Origin: Cyanoderma ruficeps
Lineage: Eukaryota > Chordata > Aves > Passeriformes > Timaliidae
Length of the DNA: 64,000 bases
Direction: 5' to 3'
Assembly: GCA_008694505.1 (NCBI GenBank)
Contig: VZDJ01000594.1
Span: 9,893,035 to 9,957,034 of the forward strand
Both the position numbers and the translations under genes were made by a program. The stretch's first letter is position 1; each line of letters opens with the position of its first letter. The notes below the pieces were generated by a model. The model did no database searches, was not told the DNA's origin, and worked only from the letters and a program-made list of their open reading frames with translations. Below, one piece after another: positions 37,778-50,450 of this stretch.

Positions 37778-38956
37778 AGCAAATTCAGGAGGACATTTCT
37801 ACTCTGCCCTCAGGACTTAACTGTGCAAGGTTTTGAGGTTGGAAAAGAACGGTTTTTCATTGTGGTCACAGAAAAGAAGAATAAACTAAAACCATTGCAG
37901 ATGCAGGCACTGAGGAAAGGCCCTTTGGGCTGATACTTAGAGAAGCTCATTTCTATCCTCACTGAAGTGCTACAGAGGTTAAAGACCTGCTACAACCTGC
38001 CATAAAAGGCAACCCCCACATTAATAGGAAATGTGCTCCCCTCCCCCATTCCAAATGTATTTTTTATGAGTAAACATTTCTGTATTAAGACTTACTGTCT
38101 TCAAAGATCCCTTTTATGTCCCAAAGGTAACCATTTAAGTGTTCTTATAACAGCCGTTACTTATCTTTACAATGGGCAATGCATGTGAACTCAGTGTCTG
38201 AAACTTTAATTTTGCTATATATTTCTTAGTAACTACATATAAATCCAACCTGTTTCAAGTGTCAGTGACTCTATGTGACCAAGAGATAGCCTTGGATCCT
38301 ATTTCATCTGCAAAGACATTGTTCTGAGTGGAATCAAAAGCAGAAAAAAAATTGCAAAACTCTCAACCTTTTTAACTTGCTTGCAGAAGTGATGCAGAAC
38401 ACACAGAGCTCAGAAAAAGAGATGCAAATGTTTTTCACACATTCAGTCATCTCATATCTATTTTAAGAGTCACTGCTCCAGCAGTTGAAACACAGGACCC
38501 TGCAGTAAAGATGTTTTAAGGACGTCTTTGTAACAGCACAGGAAAGTTCCTCTGGAGTTTTCAAAGGGAAAAAATCGCACCAAACAAGAGCACTGCTAGC
38601 TCCTCTGCAGTTGATTACAGTATTAGAGCATGCATGTGCACAGCAGACTAATGGAAAAGTAAGCTGAAACTAAGTTTCTGTCCAAAGCTGTTATCCCGTA
38701 ACAATGATTTTACCCTTCCATCACCTGGCATCCAAGAGTCTAATTACAAAGGACTTTAGACCACTGTCTATTGCTAGACTGTGTGAATACACATGCCTAT
38801 TGGGTGTCTATTGCTTGGGTCAGGATAAACCCTGAAGCTCTCCATGGTTTCTGTAAATTCATTCAGGTGTGTCCAAAACCCCATCCAGGTACCACAGACT
38901 ACATACGTAGGAATCTGTTTTGAACTAAAAACTAATTTTCTCTTTCTTTGATACAG

Positions 38957-39005
38957 AATATTTACATTGCTATTAACAACTTCATGTTCTCCAGCTGAGT
39001 TCCAG
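38957..39005 (+). other. Candidate short exon (unproven)
   Basis: A pyrimidine-rich acceptor (TTTTCTCTTTCTTTGATACAG) and a near-consensus donor (TTCCAG followed by GTAAGA) enclose 49 bases. One frame is open (one base plus 16 codons). By eye this is one of the strongest splice-site pairs in the window. Its phase gives TGA if joined to the exon at 12635-12854, so a coding link between them is ruled out. Confidence 0.2.
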
Positions 39006-39154
39006 GTAAGATCACCTGAAAAACTCTCTCACTTCAGAGCAAGCCCTTTGGAATACATTCAATCTCTATACCTCCAAGTGGTCCCTCCACTACAGATATC
39101 GAAAACACCTGGACTGTAAGATCTTAAACTTATCTTCCCCAACCCTGCAAAACT

Positions 39155-39236
39155 GTTTTATTGTCCCCATTGGACAGCAGCAGGGTGACACCTAAGACAT
39201 ATCAACAAGGTCACCCTTGTAAGGCAGCACGCAGGG
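39155..39236 (-). mobile_element. MIR-like fragment (weak)
   Basis: The plus strand reads ttattgtccccattggacag, then atcaacaaggtcacccttg and taaggcagcacgcaggg. This follows the antisense MIR order (CCCCATTTTACAGATG, then AAGGTCACACAGC). Middle bases are poorly matched. It lies close to the next copy in the same orientation. Confidence 0.42.
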
Positions 39237-39384
39237 GCAGCAGCACCTTCTTGCAGGCGGTGGGGAGTGGGAAATGGTAACCTCCCCACAGCCTGACCCG
39301 TTAAGTGTTTCCGTGTGACCAAAGTCATAAACATGCTAACCAGATGCTGATGGATGGGCCTGGAGGCCCACAGAACAACCCCAG

Positions 39385-39512
39385 TTCATTATATAAATGA
39401 GGGAGCAAAGGGAAGTCAAGCAGCTTTCCCAAAATCATGAAGGAAGTTTGGGACTTCATCAGGAACTGAAACTAATTTTCTCCAGGCTCAGTTCTGTGCC
39501 CTCACTGTAGGG
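39385..39512 (-). mobile_element. MIR-like SINE remnant
   Basis: The plus strand follows the reverse complement of MIR: attatataaatgaggga, aagggaagtcaagcagc, tttcccaaaatcatgaagga, gggacttcatcaggaactga and ggctcagttctgtgccctca. These correspond in order to the antisense words for AAACTGAGG, GTGACTTGCCCAAGGTCACA, GGGAATTGAACCCAGG and CCAGTGCTCT. The copy is highly diverged. Confidence 0.6.
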
Positions 39513-41149
39513 AGCCACCAAAAAAATCGGGTATCTTCACACAAGCAGCCTCTGGGAGTCGGATCAGCTTCCCACAACACATAATAATTCCTCTCGTTAA
39601 AACAGGACGTGCAAACCAATGCCTAAAGTCCTCACCTTTGTGTTTCTCTGGTTTTACTTTATAGTGTGGTTGTAAATGCCTCTGAAAGAACATCACCAGC
39701 TGTACCTGCAAACTGACACAAACAGATTTGGCTTAACCTCAAGCCTCACTTCCAGGACAGCATTTGCACACGTTAACACAGGACAGGGATATTCAGTCCA
39801 GCCAGGACTCCCCCCATCATTGCTGGTCCATCCCACAAAGAGCAGCCACAAACCAGGGTGAGCCTCAGGTAGGAAAACTGAGTGAGAAAGATAATTTTAT
39901 CACCTCACAAACAGAACAAAGATTTCATTTCAGAAAATGAAATGGGGTGCTGACCCCCTAACACTCTCTCTTGGCTCAGAGCATCTTGTTAGGTGCATAA
40001 AATCTCTGCTTTCTGTAAACGATTAAACTATTGTTGAAGCAGCACACACAGGGCCAGGGGTTTAGAACAAGATACCTCCTCTATTGGATAGTTTTCAGGA
40101 ATGTCAGACACTGATCTTTTATATCAATACAACTGAAGCCATCAAAACATCCACTTTAACTGTTTACTTAAGGATGCATCTGTTGCAAGCTGTGATTTTT
40201 TCTGAAAATCTGTCAGTCAGGAACTGATCACTGCAAGAGAAGAGAACAGAACAGAACAGCTTTCTGGCTAAAATGGCACCATTCAAATCCTGCAAATGTC
40301 GCTGTATTTTAAAAATCAGATACTAGTGGCAATAAATATAAATATTTTGCTTACAATACTCCTGTTCTTTTTTATGATTTACTTCAAATTGGAAGAATTT
40401 TCAATGGGATGGTCTTAGCAAGATCTGGTATTCCAGGAGAAAGAAAGCGGTATTTAAAAAAGAGCAGAGAAACCCCCACTGAGCTCTCTAACAAACTCCA
40501 GAAAAGGCAGAATTGATTTCAGTCAAGTTTGTGATCATGTGGGATAAATTAAATTTTTTTAAAATTTATTTTCATTTTGGACTCAGCCTATATGCCTGAA
40601 GTTTTTCTCAGTTCTTTCCAGCAAGGTTTACCTGATTTCAACCCAACACCACTATGGGAGTCACAGAACACCCAGTTTAGGTAATTTTCCAACACATACA
40701 AAGTCATGAGTTTAACATAATCCTGAAGAAGTTTGCATGAAAATACTATATCCTCTTCATTCCTTCAAGAGCTAAATTTACAATCTTGGCTGAGGTTTTA
40801 TTCTCTGTCATTATCATTAAGATCAGAAAACTCATCCTGTCAAGCATAATCCCCACACAGAATTCATGGGATATCAATTTATTTCAGAATTTAAGGTTTC
40901 TGCAATTTTTGTCTCACTTGGTTCTGGAAAAAACTGTAGCCCCTAATTATGAGCCCACTGTGCTAGGTACTGAACAAAGGCACTGCAGAATTAGTTTAAA
41001 TTCAGTGATAACCTACTTGTGCTACTGAGCATTCTCATACCCTTATGCAACCAAGAGGAATGAAGCTGACTGCTGCATCGTGATGTTCTCAGAGGCTCTG
41101 GATGATGCATAGACAACTTGTGTTCAGCTCTCCTGAAGGGAAAGAAACA
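39513..41149. other. Unique non-coding stretch
   Basis: No gene or interspersed repeat was recognised. Minor features are an AGAACAGAACAGAAC-like patch near 40240-40259 and an A/T-only imperfect palindrome near 40546-40575. Confidence 0.45.
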
Positions 41150-41262
41150 ACGCCTCCGTTTGGCAGATGGGCATGAGGATTTGAGTCATCTGACCATGAT
41201 TACATGGCATATCATTGAGAGAGGAAGGGTTTGCTAGTGGTGAACCAAGGAACGTGGGTTAA
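41150..41262 (-). mobile_element. MIR-like fragment (weak)
   Basis: The words cctccgtttggcagatgggc, gatttgagtcatctgacc and agaggaagggtttgctagtg resemble antisense MIR (CATTTTGCAGATGGG, then GTGACTTGCCCAAGGTCACAC, then GTGGCAGAGC). Similarity is low, and this could be coincidence. Confidence 0.35.
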
Positions 41263-43287
41263 GGCCTCTGTACTACCATCAATGTCCCATGTATACCACA
41301 CATGAACTTCTGAAGTCCCAGATACAATCACTTCTTGACATCCCTCTGAAACTGCTCAACCCATTTCAGCCACTTTGGCCCTGGAAAAAATCCCTTGTGC
41401 TCCCTGTTTGCAGAATGGGAGCAATGACATCTCCCTGTCTTGCCAGAATGTTCATATGCTGACAGAGGCTGAAGTGTTGAGGCAGTGTGGGGGCTGTGCA
41501 AAGCTAGAAATCCCCCCACAAGTCCTGAGCTCCCCAGAAGCCACCAGACAGCACAATTCATCTTCTCTAATTATAAAAAATAATAAAAATAGTGCAGTGG
41601 AACTGGCTGTGTCCTGTCAGGCCTCTGCACCTCACTCATCACCACACGAAACCATGAAAACAGACAACCTGATTTCATGGCGGGCAGTTTAACAAGGTGA
41701 GGAACAATGCCAAGTCCTCTTTTCACTTCGAGGTCTGTGGATGCCTTCTCAAGGCCATGCAGAAATTCTTTAGGAGGTGTTGGGAATACAAGCCATGTTT
41801 CTTGGTGCTGGTATTGGATGCACAGCATTTCTAGGAACATTTTTCTTTGCCACTCGTCTGACCTCGGGAGCAGTCCCACTGCTCTCTGCAGGCAGCCATG
41901 GAATGCTCTGCCAAACCCTATCAATTATTTAGCATCTAAAGGTAGACTTAATCTGTGTGATAAAAGGATGGATTTTATCTAAGGCTTGTACCCCTTAAAG
42001 TGATTTACACAACTGGCCTCTCTAGTTGCTTCCCTTAATATAACTATTTACTTTTGCATTAATAGCCTTCCTTCCATTTGGATTATTTTTAAGGGCTTTT
42101 TGTAGCCTTGAGAATTTACTATGGTTTTTACCCTTGTATTTTTAGTGGGGATTTTAAAATGTCCCATCTCTCAGAATGGGCTGTTAAAACACTAGTTTTG
42201 CCAATGCTGGTAATAAAGTGGGAGCAGCTCTGGGAAGCAGCTTCCCTGGCTGTGTTGACATCTGGGTGTTGAGTTTGCCTCTAACTTGAGAAGCCATGGG
42301 GTGAGATTTCAGTTCTGAGCTGGCAGCCCAGCTGGCAGGGCTCCCAGACTGATCACCAGGCTATGGACTTTAAAGTATTAACCTAGTCCCGCCTTGGTTC
42401 CTTGCTTTAACCACACTCTGCCGTTTAGGCAAAGTTGGGAAGACTGGGATTCTTCCACTTAACATTAAACCAGGCATGAAGCCCTCAAGGGAATAAAGCA
42501 GGTATCTGCACCATGTGATTCACTCCACCCCAATGCAAATGCATCCCAAACTAGACACCTAACACTTAGGCAGCCAACTTCGGACAAAACAACTCCCATC
42601 CTTTGTCTTCCCATGATTATGGCAGGCTCAAATGCCATGGTAAATGGGTGGTGTTGGGAGAATTGATTTATAAAACCTTTGCAAGTTCACAGATGTTCAG
42701 GTAAAAAGCTGCCAGAGATACTAAAAATTCAAACTGTGGGGAAATGCTGGCAAAGGAGACAATCCAGGAGATAATCCATTATCACTGCTGGATTTTCTTA
42801 CTTGACTACAATTGACCAATCCAAAATAGGTAAGTTTAGCATCAGTTGAAAAGGCTGTATTTAGGTAACCCCTGAGGGGTACTTCAATGAAGTCTAAGCT
42901 GGGTCCCCAGAAAAGAAGACCTATTAGTATTTGCCAGAATAAACTTCTGGAGCTTACAAAATAACAGAAATGCGGAAGCAATTATTATTACAACCATTAT
43001 TAATGATAATATAATGCACTCACAAAACACAAAGGTCTTCCAGCTGGTACTTAATGGTTGGGATCACCAGTGCCAGAACCAGCCTGTGAAGAGTAACTTT
43101 TTCTGTTTCAAAGTCATAAAAGCTTTTCAACTTGGTGTGCAAGCCTGCAGTGTGGTTAGGGATGAGATAAAATTATTCTGTCTTCAAAAGTTCCTTTGCA
43201 TCTGTAACAAGCTGAAATTATAGGAACTTTTGCTGTAACAGTGTGGGGGAGCTGTATACAATCAGCTTCCATACCTGATGCTATGGA
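41263..43287. other. Unique non-coding stretch
   Basis: No supported gene or repeat. Open frames on opposite strands at 41.4-41.9 kb (105-117 codons) overlap one another and show no family resemblance. Confidence 0.45.
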
Positions 43288-43370
43288 TTATAGAATTGTT
43301 TAGGTTGGAAAAGACCCTTAAGATCATTGAGCCCAACCATAAAGCCATTGCATCTTCTAAGGGCTACACA
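43288..43370 (-). mobile_element. CR1 LINE, 3' end fragment
   Basis: The plus strand has ttatagaattgtttaggttg, gaaaagacccttaagatcat and tgagcccaaccataaagcc. This is the antisense 3' terminus of CR1 (ATAGAATGGTTTAGGTTGGAAAAGACCTTTAAGATCATTGAG). The match fades within about 80 bases. The variant GAAAAGACC...CATTGAG resembles a different CR1 subfamily from the copy at 28.1 kb. Confidence 0.87.
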
Positions 43371-44901
43371 ATTTGAACCAAAAAGTCGGTAAACATTAAT
43401 GGTTATCCACTCTGAGGTTGCACCTTTGCCCACAGGGTTGGCTACCACACAAAGTCAGTAGAGAGGCTTTGATAAGGAGTTTCTCATGAGGAAAAGAAAA
43501 AAACAAACCCAAGAAGTCAGACTCAATCACTTATTTAACTAAAGCAAAGGATTACCTGGGCTGACTCCTTTAAAGAAGAAACTAGGGAAACAGCAAGCTG
43601 TGGATAGAAGAGAAAGGGCAGGCAGAAGAAAATAGGTGCTTTTGTAGCACAGCTTGTAGCAACCTTAATTATCAAGCTTCTGCCACAGTAACTGGAGAAC
43701 TAAACCTGCTGCTCCCAGAGTGCTCTTAGCCAGGCCCACACACCAGATACTGCCCATGAAACATAAAAACAGCACAGCATGGCTTTAACTTCACCCATCT
43801 CTACATTAATCCTAAACTATCCCAAAGAGCAGGTGTCAGGTGACCAGCATGAGACAACGCTGGCAAACTTGTCACTGTCCTTGATATCCCATGACTGAGG
43901 AACAGTCTCAGCACTGCAGCAGTCTGAGCATCTGACACATCCAGCTGCCCAAAGGGAAACGAGTGGGTAAACAAGAGACTGTAGGCAATCTGTCCACTCA
44001 GAAGTGCTACAGTAGCAAAGAAACAAACTTTAGGACCCAACAGAATCAGTTTCATGAAAGGCTGACAGAAAGTCAGAGAAGAAATACAGTTCTTGATTGC
44101 TGTTGCTCTTGTGGCAGCACTGCACTGAAGCCCTGCCCAGGGTGGGGGCCACTGAACTCTGTGCAGTAGATGCACGAGAATAGACAGTGGCTGACAGGAA
44201 AATTTCTCAGCCTGAATTACAGGATTTTCCCATCATTCAGTTTTAACCACTTGCCCCCTTTCCCCCTGGAGCCAATCCCAGCTTTTCTGTTGTTGAACTC
44301 ATCTCTCAGCATTTTAAGCTGTACACAGCAAAGCAGTGCAGGGCAGGGAAGCTAAGAATGTGCTTGTACTGGTTATGTTCCTTTTCCTGGAAAACGTGAA
44401 CTGAATGAAAAACATTCTTTAAGAAGATCCCTGCCTCTCCAGGGTGGACAGAGGAGATGACTTCATTGGGGCTGTTCTCATTCTAATTTGCCTGAGTGTT
44501 GGGCCACACAAATGATATATTTTTCAGTGTGCTGAGGTCTGCTGGGATGCTGGCATTTCCTCCTCCTCATTTACATGGTCTTCCCATAATCTAGCACTAA
44601 GACAAGCAGAACTGCATAAGGACTCCCTGCCAATGCCACTTGGGGCTTGCTTACAGAAGACCTCTGGAGAGCGATGGGAGGTGCTCCCTGCCCTTCTCCT
44701 CTGCCTATGAAAGGGCTGAGTGTGCTACTTCTGCAGAACTAAGCATTCCTGCCAGCCCATAAATCAAGTGACCAAACTCCATCCCAATCTCTGATCCACT
44801 GCAGAAAAGCCCCATATTCTGCCTTCACAGCACACACAGGGCAAAGAGCTGTATTTCATCAACTGAAGCCTTAATATCAGAGGAGAGTTGTTACCTCCTG
44901 G

Positions 44902-44916
44902 AAAAAAAAAAAAAAA
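44902..44916. repeat. A15 homopolymer
   Basis: Fifteen consecutive A. No retrocopy is visible upstream. Confidence 0.9.
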
Positions 44917-47900
44917 GCACAGCCAGAGTCTTACTGGTTCTGCAGCTTGGCTTCCCCATGTTTACACCAAATGACTTGTTGAACTTCATTATATACAAAG
45001 TATTTCCATAGATCAGAGGCAGGGAGACCTGTGCAGCTAACATAAAATAAATTACCACCCTGTGATAAATGGTTCTATTAGCAATCCAGATTGTTAAACT
45101 CAGATACAACAGGATGAAGGGAGCACTGCCCCATTCATTCTCCCTGCGGCAGATACCGAGTTGTAAATAGGTTATTTTGTGTGTAAATAACACATTAAAA
45201 CTCAGCATTAGCCGTGTCTTTTGATAGAGAGGAAATTGTTCCAAATAAATAATTTCGGACAGGAATGTAAAATAAGCCAGATTTAATAGTGCATGCCTGC
45301 TGTAGCTGTGTTAAACATGACTAAAATGATAAACCCCAGAATATACTAATAGTAAACTATGCTCTGACATCAAAGTAATGAGGCTGTATTTTTACCCAGC
45401 TTTAGAAATGCTAAAATTAGTCTTGACAGAGCCAGACATCAGAAAAATGTTTCAAACATAAACACCATCAATTTGGGAACTTGGAGTTTGTGTCATGCAG
45501 AGGGTGGGGTGGAGAGGGAACGGTGCATTCTGGGCCTCGTTAAAGTCGGGCAGTTAGCATTTAGGAGAATTTGTATTTAATTTTTATTACGAGATGAGAA
45601 ACCTATCCTCCTAAATATCTCTGCCTTTGAAAGAGTGGCTCACTTAAATTTCCCCTACAGCCATGTGCCTGGGCTTCCTCAGGCCTGTAGGTACAGAGGA
45701 CGTGCCAGTGTCAGCCTGAAGGACACAACCCAGCCTCACTCGTGGTGCTGTGCACCAAACCCGCCTACCCTACACAGCAATATGGACTTCTGCATTCAAC
45801 AGAAGGGTTTTCTGAACTTGAATTGCTACTAGTTGCCCTTCTAGAAGTAGAAGCAATAAAATCAAGAGCCTCTTCTGCATATCTAACTTGTCTATAGTTC
45901 CTACATACAGTCATTTTAAACAGTTTCCACCTCAGTCACGCATACACGTGTGCCCATACTGCAAGAGAAAAGAGGAGCTTTGACTCCTTGGCCAACATGA
46001 TTTATGAAAAAATAGAAAATTAGGAGAGACTTCCCTGATGTCGTATCTGTGAGGCCAATTTCTGAACATCTGATCAATGAGTTACTATAAAAAACTGTCA
46101 CAGATGATGTTTAAAATGGCAGCTTCAGAAGACTAAAAATATGGGATGCAAATTTTTAGTACAAAATGACTCTTCTCTACTGTCAGCATCAACAATATCG
46201 ACCTCTTTCCTACAGCCACAACTTAATTTCTTAGAGGCTGGAAACACTTGGGGACAAATATCCAAAGCAAGCAAACTTGAAATGCAGACTGAACATATCT
46301 TATAATAATACAGCCTAAATAATAATATAATTAAACAGCCATTTATCTTCAATTGTTTAACTAATATTCAGTTTATTCCTTCAAATAATTAGAAATAAAA
46401 CCTTATGAATCTATTAATTCCTACAAGGGAAAAAGAAAACCTTATGATCTGAGAAACATGCAAAGCATGCTATGATGGCACTCCTGTGTGACTCAGTAGA
46501 GTAAAGGAGAAGAAATGTGTTGCGAATTACATTTTTTGGCTCTGGAGAGCAGCTCGGTGATTTGCAGCACTGGCTGAGCCTCACTGCCACTTTCTCATAT
46601 GCTAGGACAAAGAGTAAAACCTCTGCAATAAATGAAATCAAGAGTATGTCTTGGACAGGAATGAAGACTTGCTTGTATGGCCCCAAAGCAGGGTGGGGAG
46701 CTCAGAGCTGATCCCCTCCTCAAGCTGAACTTCCTAATTGATCTCCAAGCCTTGTTTGCTTTCTTCTGTAAAAATATGAGCATAAATACTCAGAGTTCTG
46801 GCCTCTTGTGAGTAATTAGTCTAGTTTAGGGAATCAAACATGTTATATTATCATGCATACCGTGTAAATAGAGTCTCATCCCTACCCAGCCTTTTTGTTA
46901 TCACCTGCTAAATCACACCTTGCAGCTAACTCATGTTAGAAGACAACTTTGTATTAATTTCTCCACTTCCAAGCACACGCACAAGCATGCTGCTCCCTTT
47001 CAGGAGGCTGCATTATGTCTAGCCAGAGTTCAAAGGAAAGCCCTTTGAACCACAAGAGCACGTGCATCACCTGCAGAGTCCCGGGGCCAGCGTCCAACCA
47101 CACGCTGCTCCACTGCTGCCCATTCGGGGTCATTTATGAGCACTTTTCTTCACAGCATGACATAGATTTCACTCTTTACATCTCATTACACAGCGCTTTT
47201 ATCACAATTCTCCTGACATCTTCAAACAATCCTCAACTTACTTCTCCACTTCCTCCTAATAACAGGAGAAATATTGAGCCCCATAAATCACTTTTTCCCA
47301 AAGGTGAGAGCATGTTGCTAACAGAATGTATTACACTGTAGGCTTAAAAACCAATTAGGTCTCCCGGGATGCCAAATGCACAACTGGATGGACACCCCAC
47401 CTCGGGGCATCCTCACCTGGATCATTGGAAAGGTTGTGACTGCTTCCTCAGTGGAGGCACTCCCAGGGCAAGTGTCAGGTGGGGAGAAGGTGTTTATTCA
47501 TGACAGCACATCTATGGGTTGTGAATTTTAGTACATGCTTGGCCTTATGTTGGGGCTTATCAACCCTTCAGGTCTGCCAGTCACTGAGATGATACCTGAA
47601 GTGGGCTGCCTCAGTAGCGCCTACAGCCTTTGCTTCTTCAGGGATCTGCTGGGGGATGCCAAACTTCTGCACCTTGCTGCCCCTCGCTATTTCTGCTTCC
47701 TGGCAAGCATTCCTTTCTGCAACTTAGTGCAGTGCTCAAAAGGAAAGCAGCTCAGACCCATCCAGGACTACAAAACTGTGTTTCCCTCCAAACAATTTTG
47801 TAAAAGATTTTCTGGTTGCTTTTAAGAAAAAGTTTATCAAACACATGAACTAATACGATAGATTATAATCTAGCCATTCCTACTTTGTTCTGTGCATCTG

Positions 47901-50040
47901 AGTCTTCACAAGTCAATTGGAGAATGAAACCTGAGTAACAAAGTTTATGAAAAAGCAGAGATAAAACAGATTTAAGCCTTTTTGGTTGGAAACTATCTTT
48001 AAAACTCAAGCAACAAAAAACTCAAACTCTCCAGTCAATCTAGGTAAGAAAGAGAGGAGCTAACAGAAGAGTCATCTTGAGGTGATAAAAAACCAGTCTG
48101 CAGTGAAGGAAGGGGAGGGAACAGGTTCATTTTGGGGTAGACTCTGGCTAGCAATAATGCATATTTTAAAAAAGAAAAGAAAAGCTGCCTGCAAAGTTTA
48201 CAAAGTTTATTCAGCTGGGCTGTCTCTTGTCACATCTAAACGGGTGCAGCCCCTTCTAAGTTTGTCTCCTTACACCCTGTCCAGAGAGGACACCCAGTCC
48301 TCAGCAAGGGCAGCTATGGTGGCTCCCCAGCAGGCACAGCCTTGCCACAGCTGTGCCACCACAATGGGCCCCAGCACTACTCTGGAGATCCACCAGCACA
48401 CGTGTGCCAGAGATGGGGATGGGTTTTGCCTGCCACAGCGAGCAGGAAGAGGCAGGAGCAACATCCCTGCACATTCACCTGCACACCAGAGTTACACCCA
48501 CCAGTAAAGGCTCCAGGCCTGCAGGTGTCCACAAGAGCTTGACTTCAAAAGCAGCAAGACCAAAATCCTGCTTAACACACTGACTTGAACAGGAACAGCC
48601 AAGTGGAGGAGTTTCTTTATGAACATTCTTGCACTGGGTCTGGACATTCCCAAATTCCCCTCTAACCATGAAATCCCAGCAGCAATGACTGACGACCGTG
48701 TAGTCTGTTTAGCTCATTAGCAGAATCACAGCTGGCACACCAACACCCCTTCCTGACCAGGATAATGAGGTGCTCCCCACCTCCAGGCAGCCTCACCAGC
48801 CATTCTTTAACTCCACCTTGGAGGAGTGGAGGGCACAGTGCTGCCAACACTACACAGCACCAGTCAGCTGGTGGGAAGCATTGATGGGATTCATGTTCAC
48901 AGGAAGACAGATGCCACCATACTTATTAAATTCTTACAGTCTAATGAAAAACACCCCTGCTGCTTTCAAATTGTGGAAAACATAAAGTACCTCCTTGTGC
49001 CACTGCTGCTCCCGCTGTTGCTAAAGGAGAGGGTTTCTTCCCCGTCTCTGTAAAGCCATTCCCCTCCAGAACAGCACCTTTCCCTTCTTTTTTCCCAGCA
49101 GCTGTCGAAGCAGAAGTTTCCATCTTAGACAGGCATCTTCCAGCTCAGGAACCCTACAGGACATAAAACAAAACCAGATTTTGGTCACCACTCACAAAAC
49201 AGGCAAAATCAGCTTCATGAAGCAGGAGATGGTTTGGCAGAGTTCAAAAGCAAATGGCAAGCAGCAAAGAATTCCTGGGTTCCCGACTCCAGTGCAGCCA
49301 GTTGCAGTAGTCACAGGCACAAAGGCACAACCATGTAAAGGACTGGGTTTTCTCACAGACCTACAAAGATCAGGACCAAAAAACAATTCCCAGCTAAGCT
49401 TGGGCTAGACAGTAAAGTTTACAGGTCCAAAGGGCTTTCCAGGATTACAGGATAGGTGAGATGCAAATATTTAGCACACATAAAACAGATTTACCCATCA
49501 TATTCATGACCTGGACTATCTTACAAAAAGCTCAGCTAAAAATTTCCAATAAAATACAGATAAACATATATTTAAAGTGGGGTTGTTTTTTCCCCTTTCC
49601 CACAGTGGGTGCTTATGCTGTGTGCTGGTTTGGAACCAGCATCATGATCAGAATTTTTCAGCAATGCTTACAGATAAGCCACAGCAGGTCTGCCACACCC
49701 CATCAAGTTCTCACTGGTGAGGACTAACAAACACTGATCCTTCTCTCTCCCAAAAATGTTCTTCTATTCTGACCAACTGCATCTGAAAATCAGCTACAGC
49801 TTTATCCTCATTACAAATGGTGAATTAAGTGATGTGAAATAGCCACAAAACAAGAATGTACCAAAGTACAAATAAACTGGTGTTTTAAACCTAGGTTGAT
49901 AAAACATAGCAGCTCTTGAAGTTTTTGCCAGCTTAACCATTTTTTCTGCATGATTCAGACTTAAATGGTCTCCCAAAAGCAAACACATGGGTATCCCAAA
50001 TTTAGTGTAAAAATGAGGTTTCTCTTAAATGAAGAGAAAT

Positions 50041-50080
50041 TTGTTTCTGAATTAAATACTTTGTTTCTGAATGAAAATAC
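50041..50080 (+). repeat. Two-copy tandem of about 20 bp
   Basis: The unit TTGTTTCTGAATTAAATAC is followed directly by TTTGTTTCTGAATGAAAATAC. The copies differ by two small changes, as in a short local duplication. Confidence 0.85.
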
Positions 50081-50263
50081 TTTTGTTCCCCTCATTTTAA
50101 CTTGTTTGATTTCACATGTCTCCACCTGACTCCTGCTTGCCCATAACCAGCAGCTACCTGGCACTACCAGCCTCAGGCTCTTCTTGGGAAAACCCACTGC
50201 TAATTCCTCTTTCCTTTCCAATTTTAATGCAGATCTGCAATTTTTCACATGCAAATTTTTCAG

Positions 50264-50450
50264 CTCCTGAGATACTCTGGAGCACACTGGCTGTCTACCT
50301 TAGTGGAATTAAGAGGATCAGGGGAATATCTGGGAAACCAGAAAACTCTTTTTGCGTGTGCAAGTAGTTTTATCGCCATTGTGCCCATTCAAAACTTCCC
50401 TCCCTTTGCTCTGGAGGGCCGGCTGACTCCTGAACATATTGAACGAAAAG
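50264..50450 (+). other. Candidate spliced exon (unproven)
   Basis: After an acceptor-like GCAAATTTTTCAG, a 187-base interval runs to GAAAAG followed by GTAAAC, a moderate donor. One frame is open for all 62 codons, includes LVELRGSGEYLGNQKTLF and FALEGRLTPEHIERK, and keeps several CpGs. I recognise no family. A 62-codon opening is not significant alone, and its phase does not join with the 12635-12854 candidate. Confidence 0.22.

Larger units (their letters stand above)
34801..39154. other. Unique non-coding stretch
   Basis: No recognised repeat or supported gene. Two small candidates are discussed separately: a 39-codon frame with a signal-peptide-like start (37658-37777) and a 49-base exon-like interval (38957-39005). 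Confidence 0.4.
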
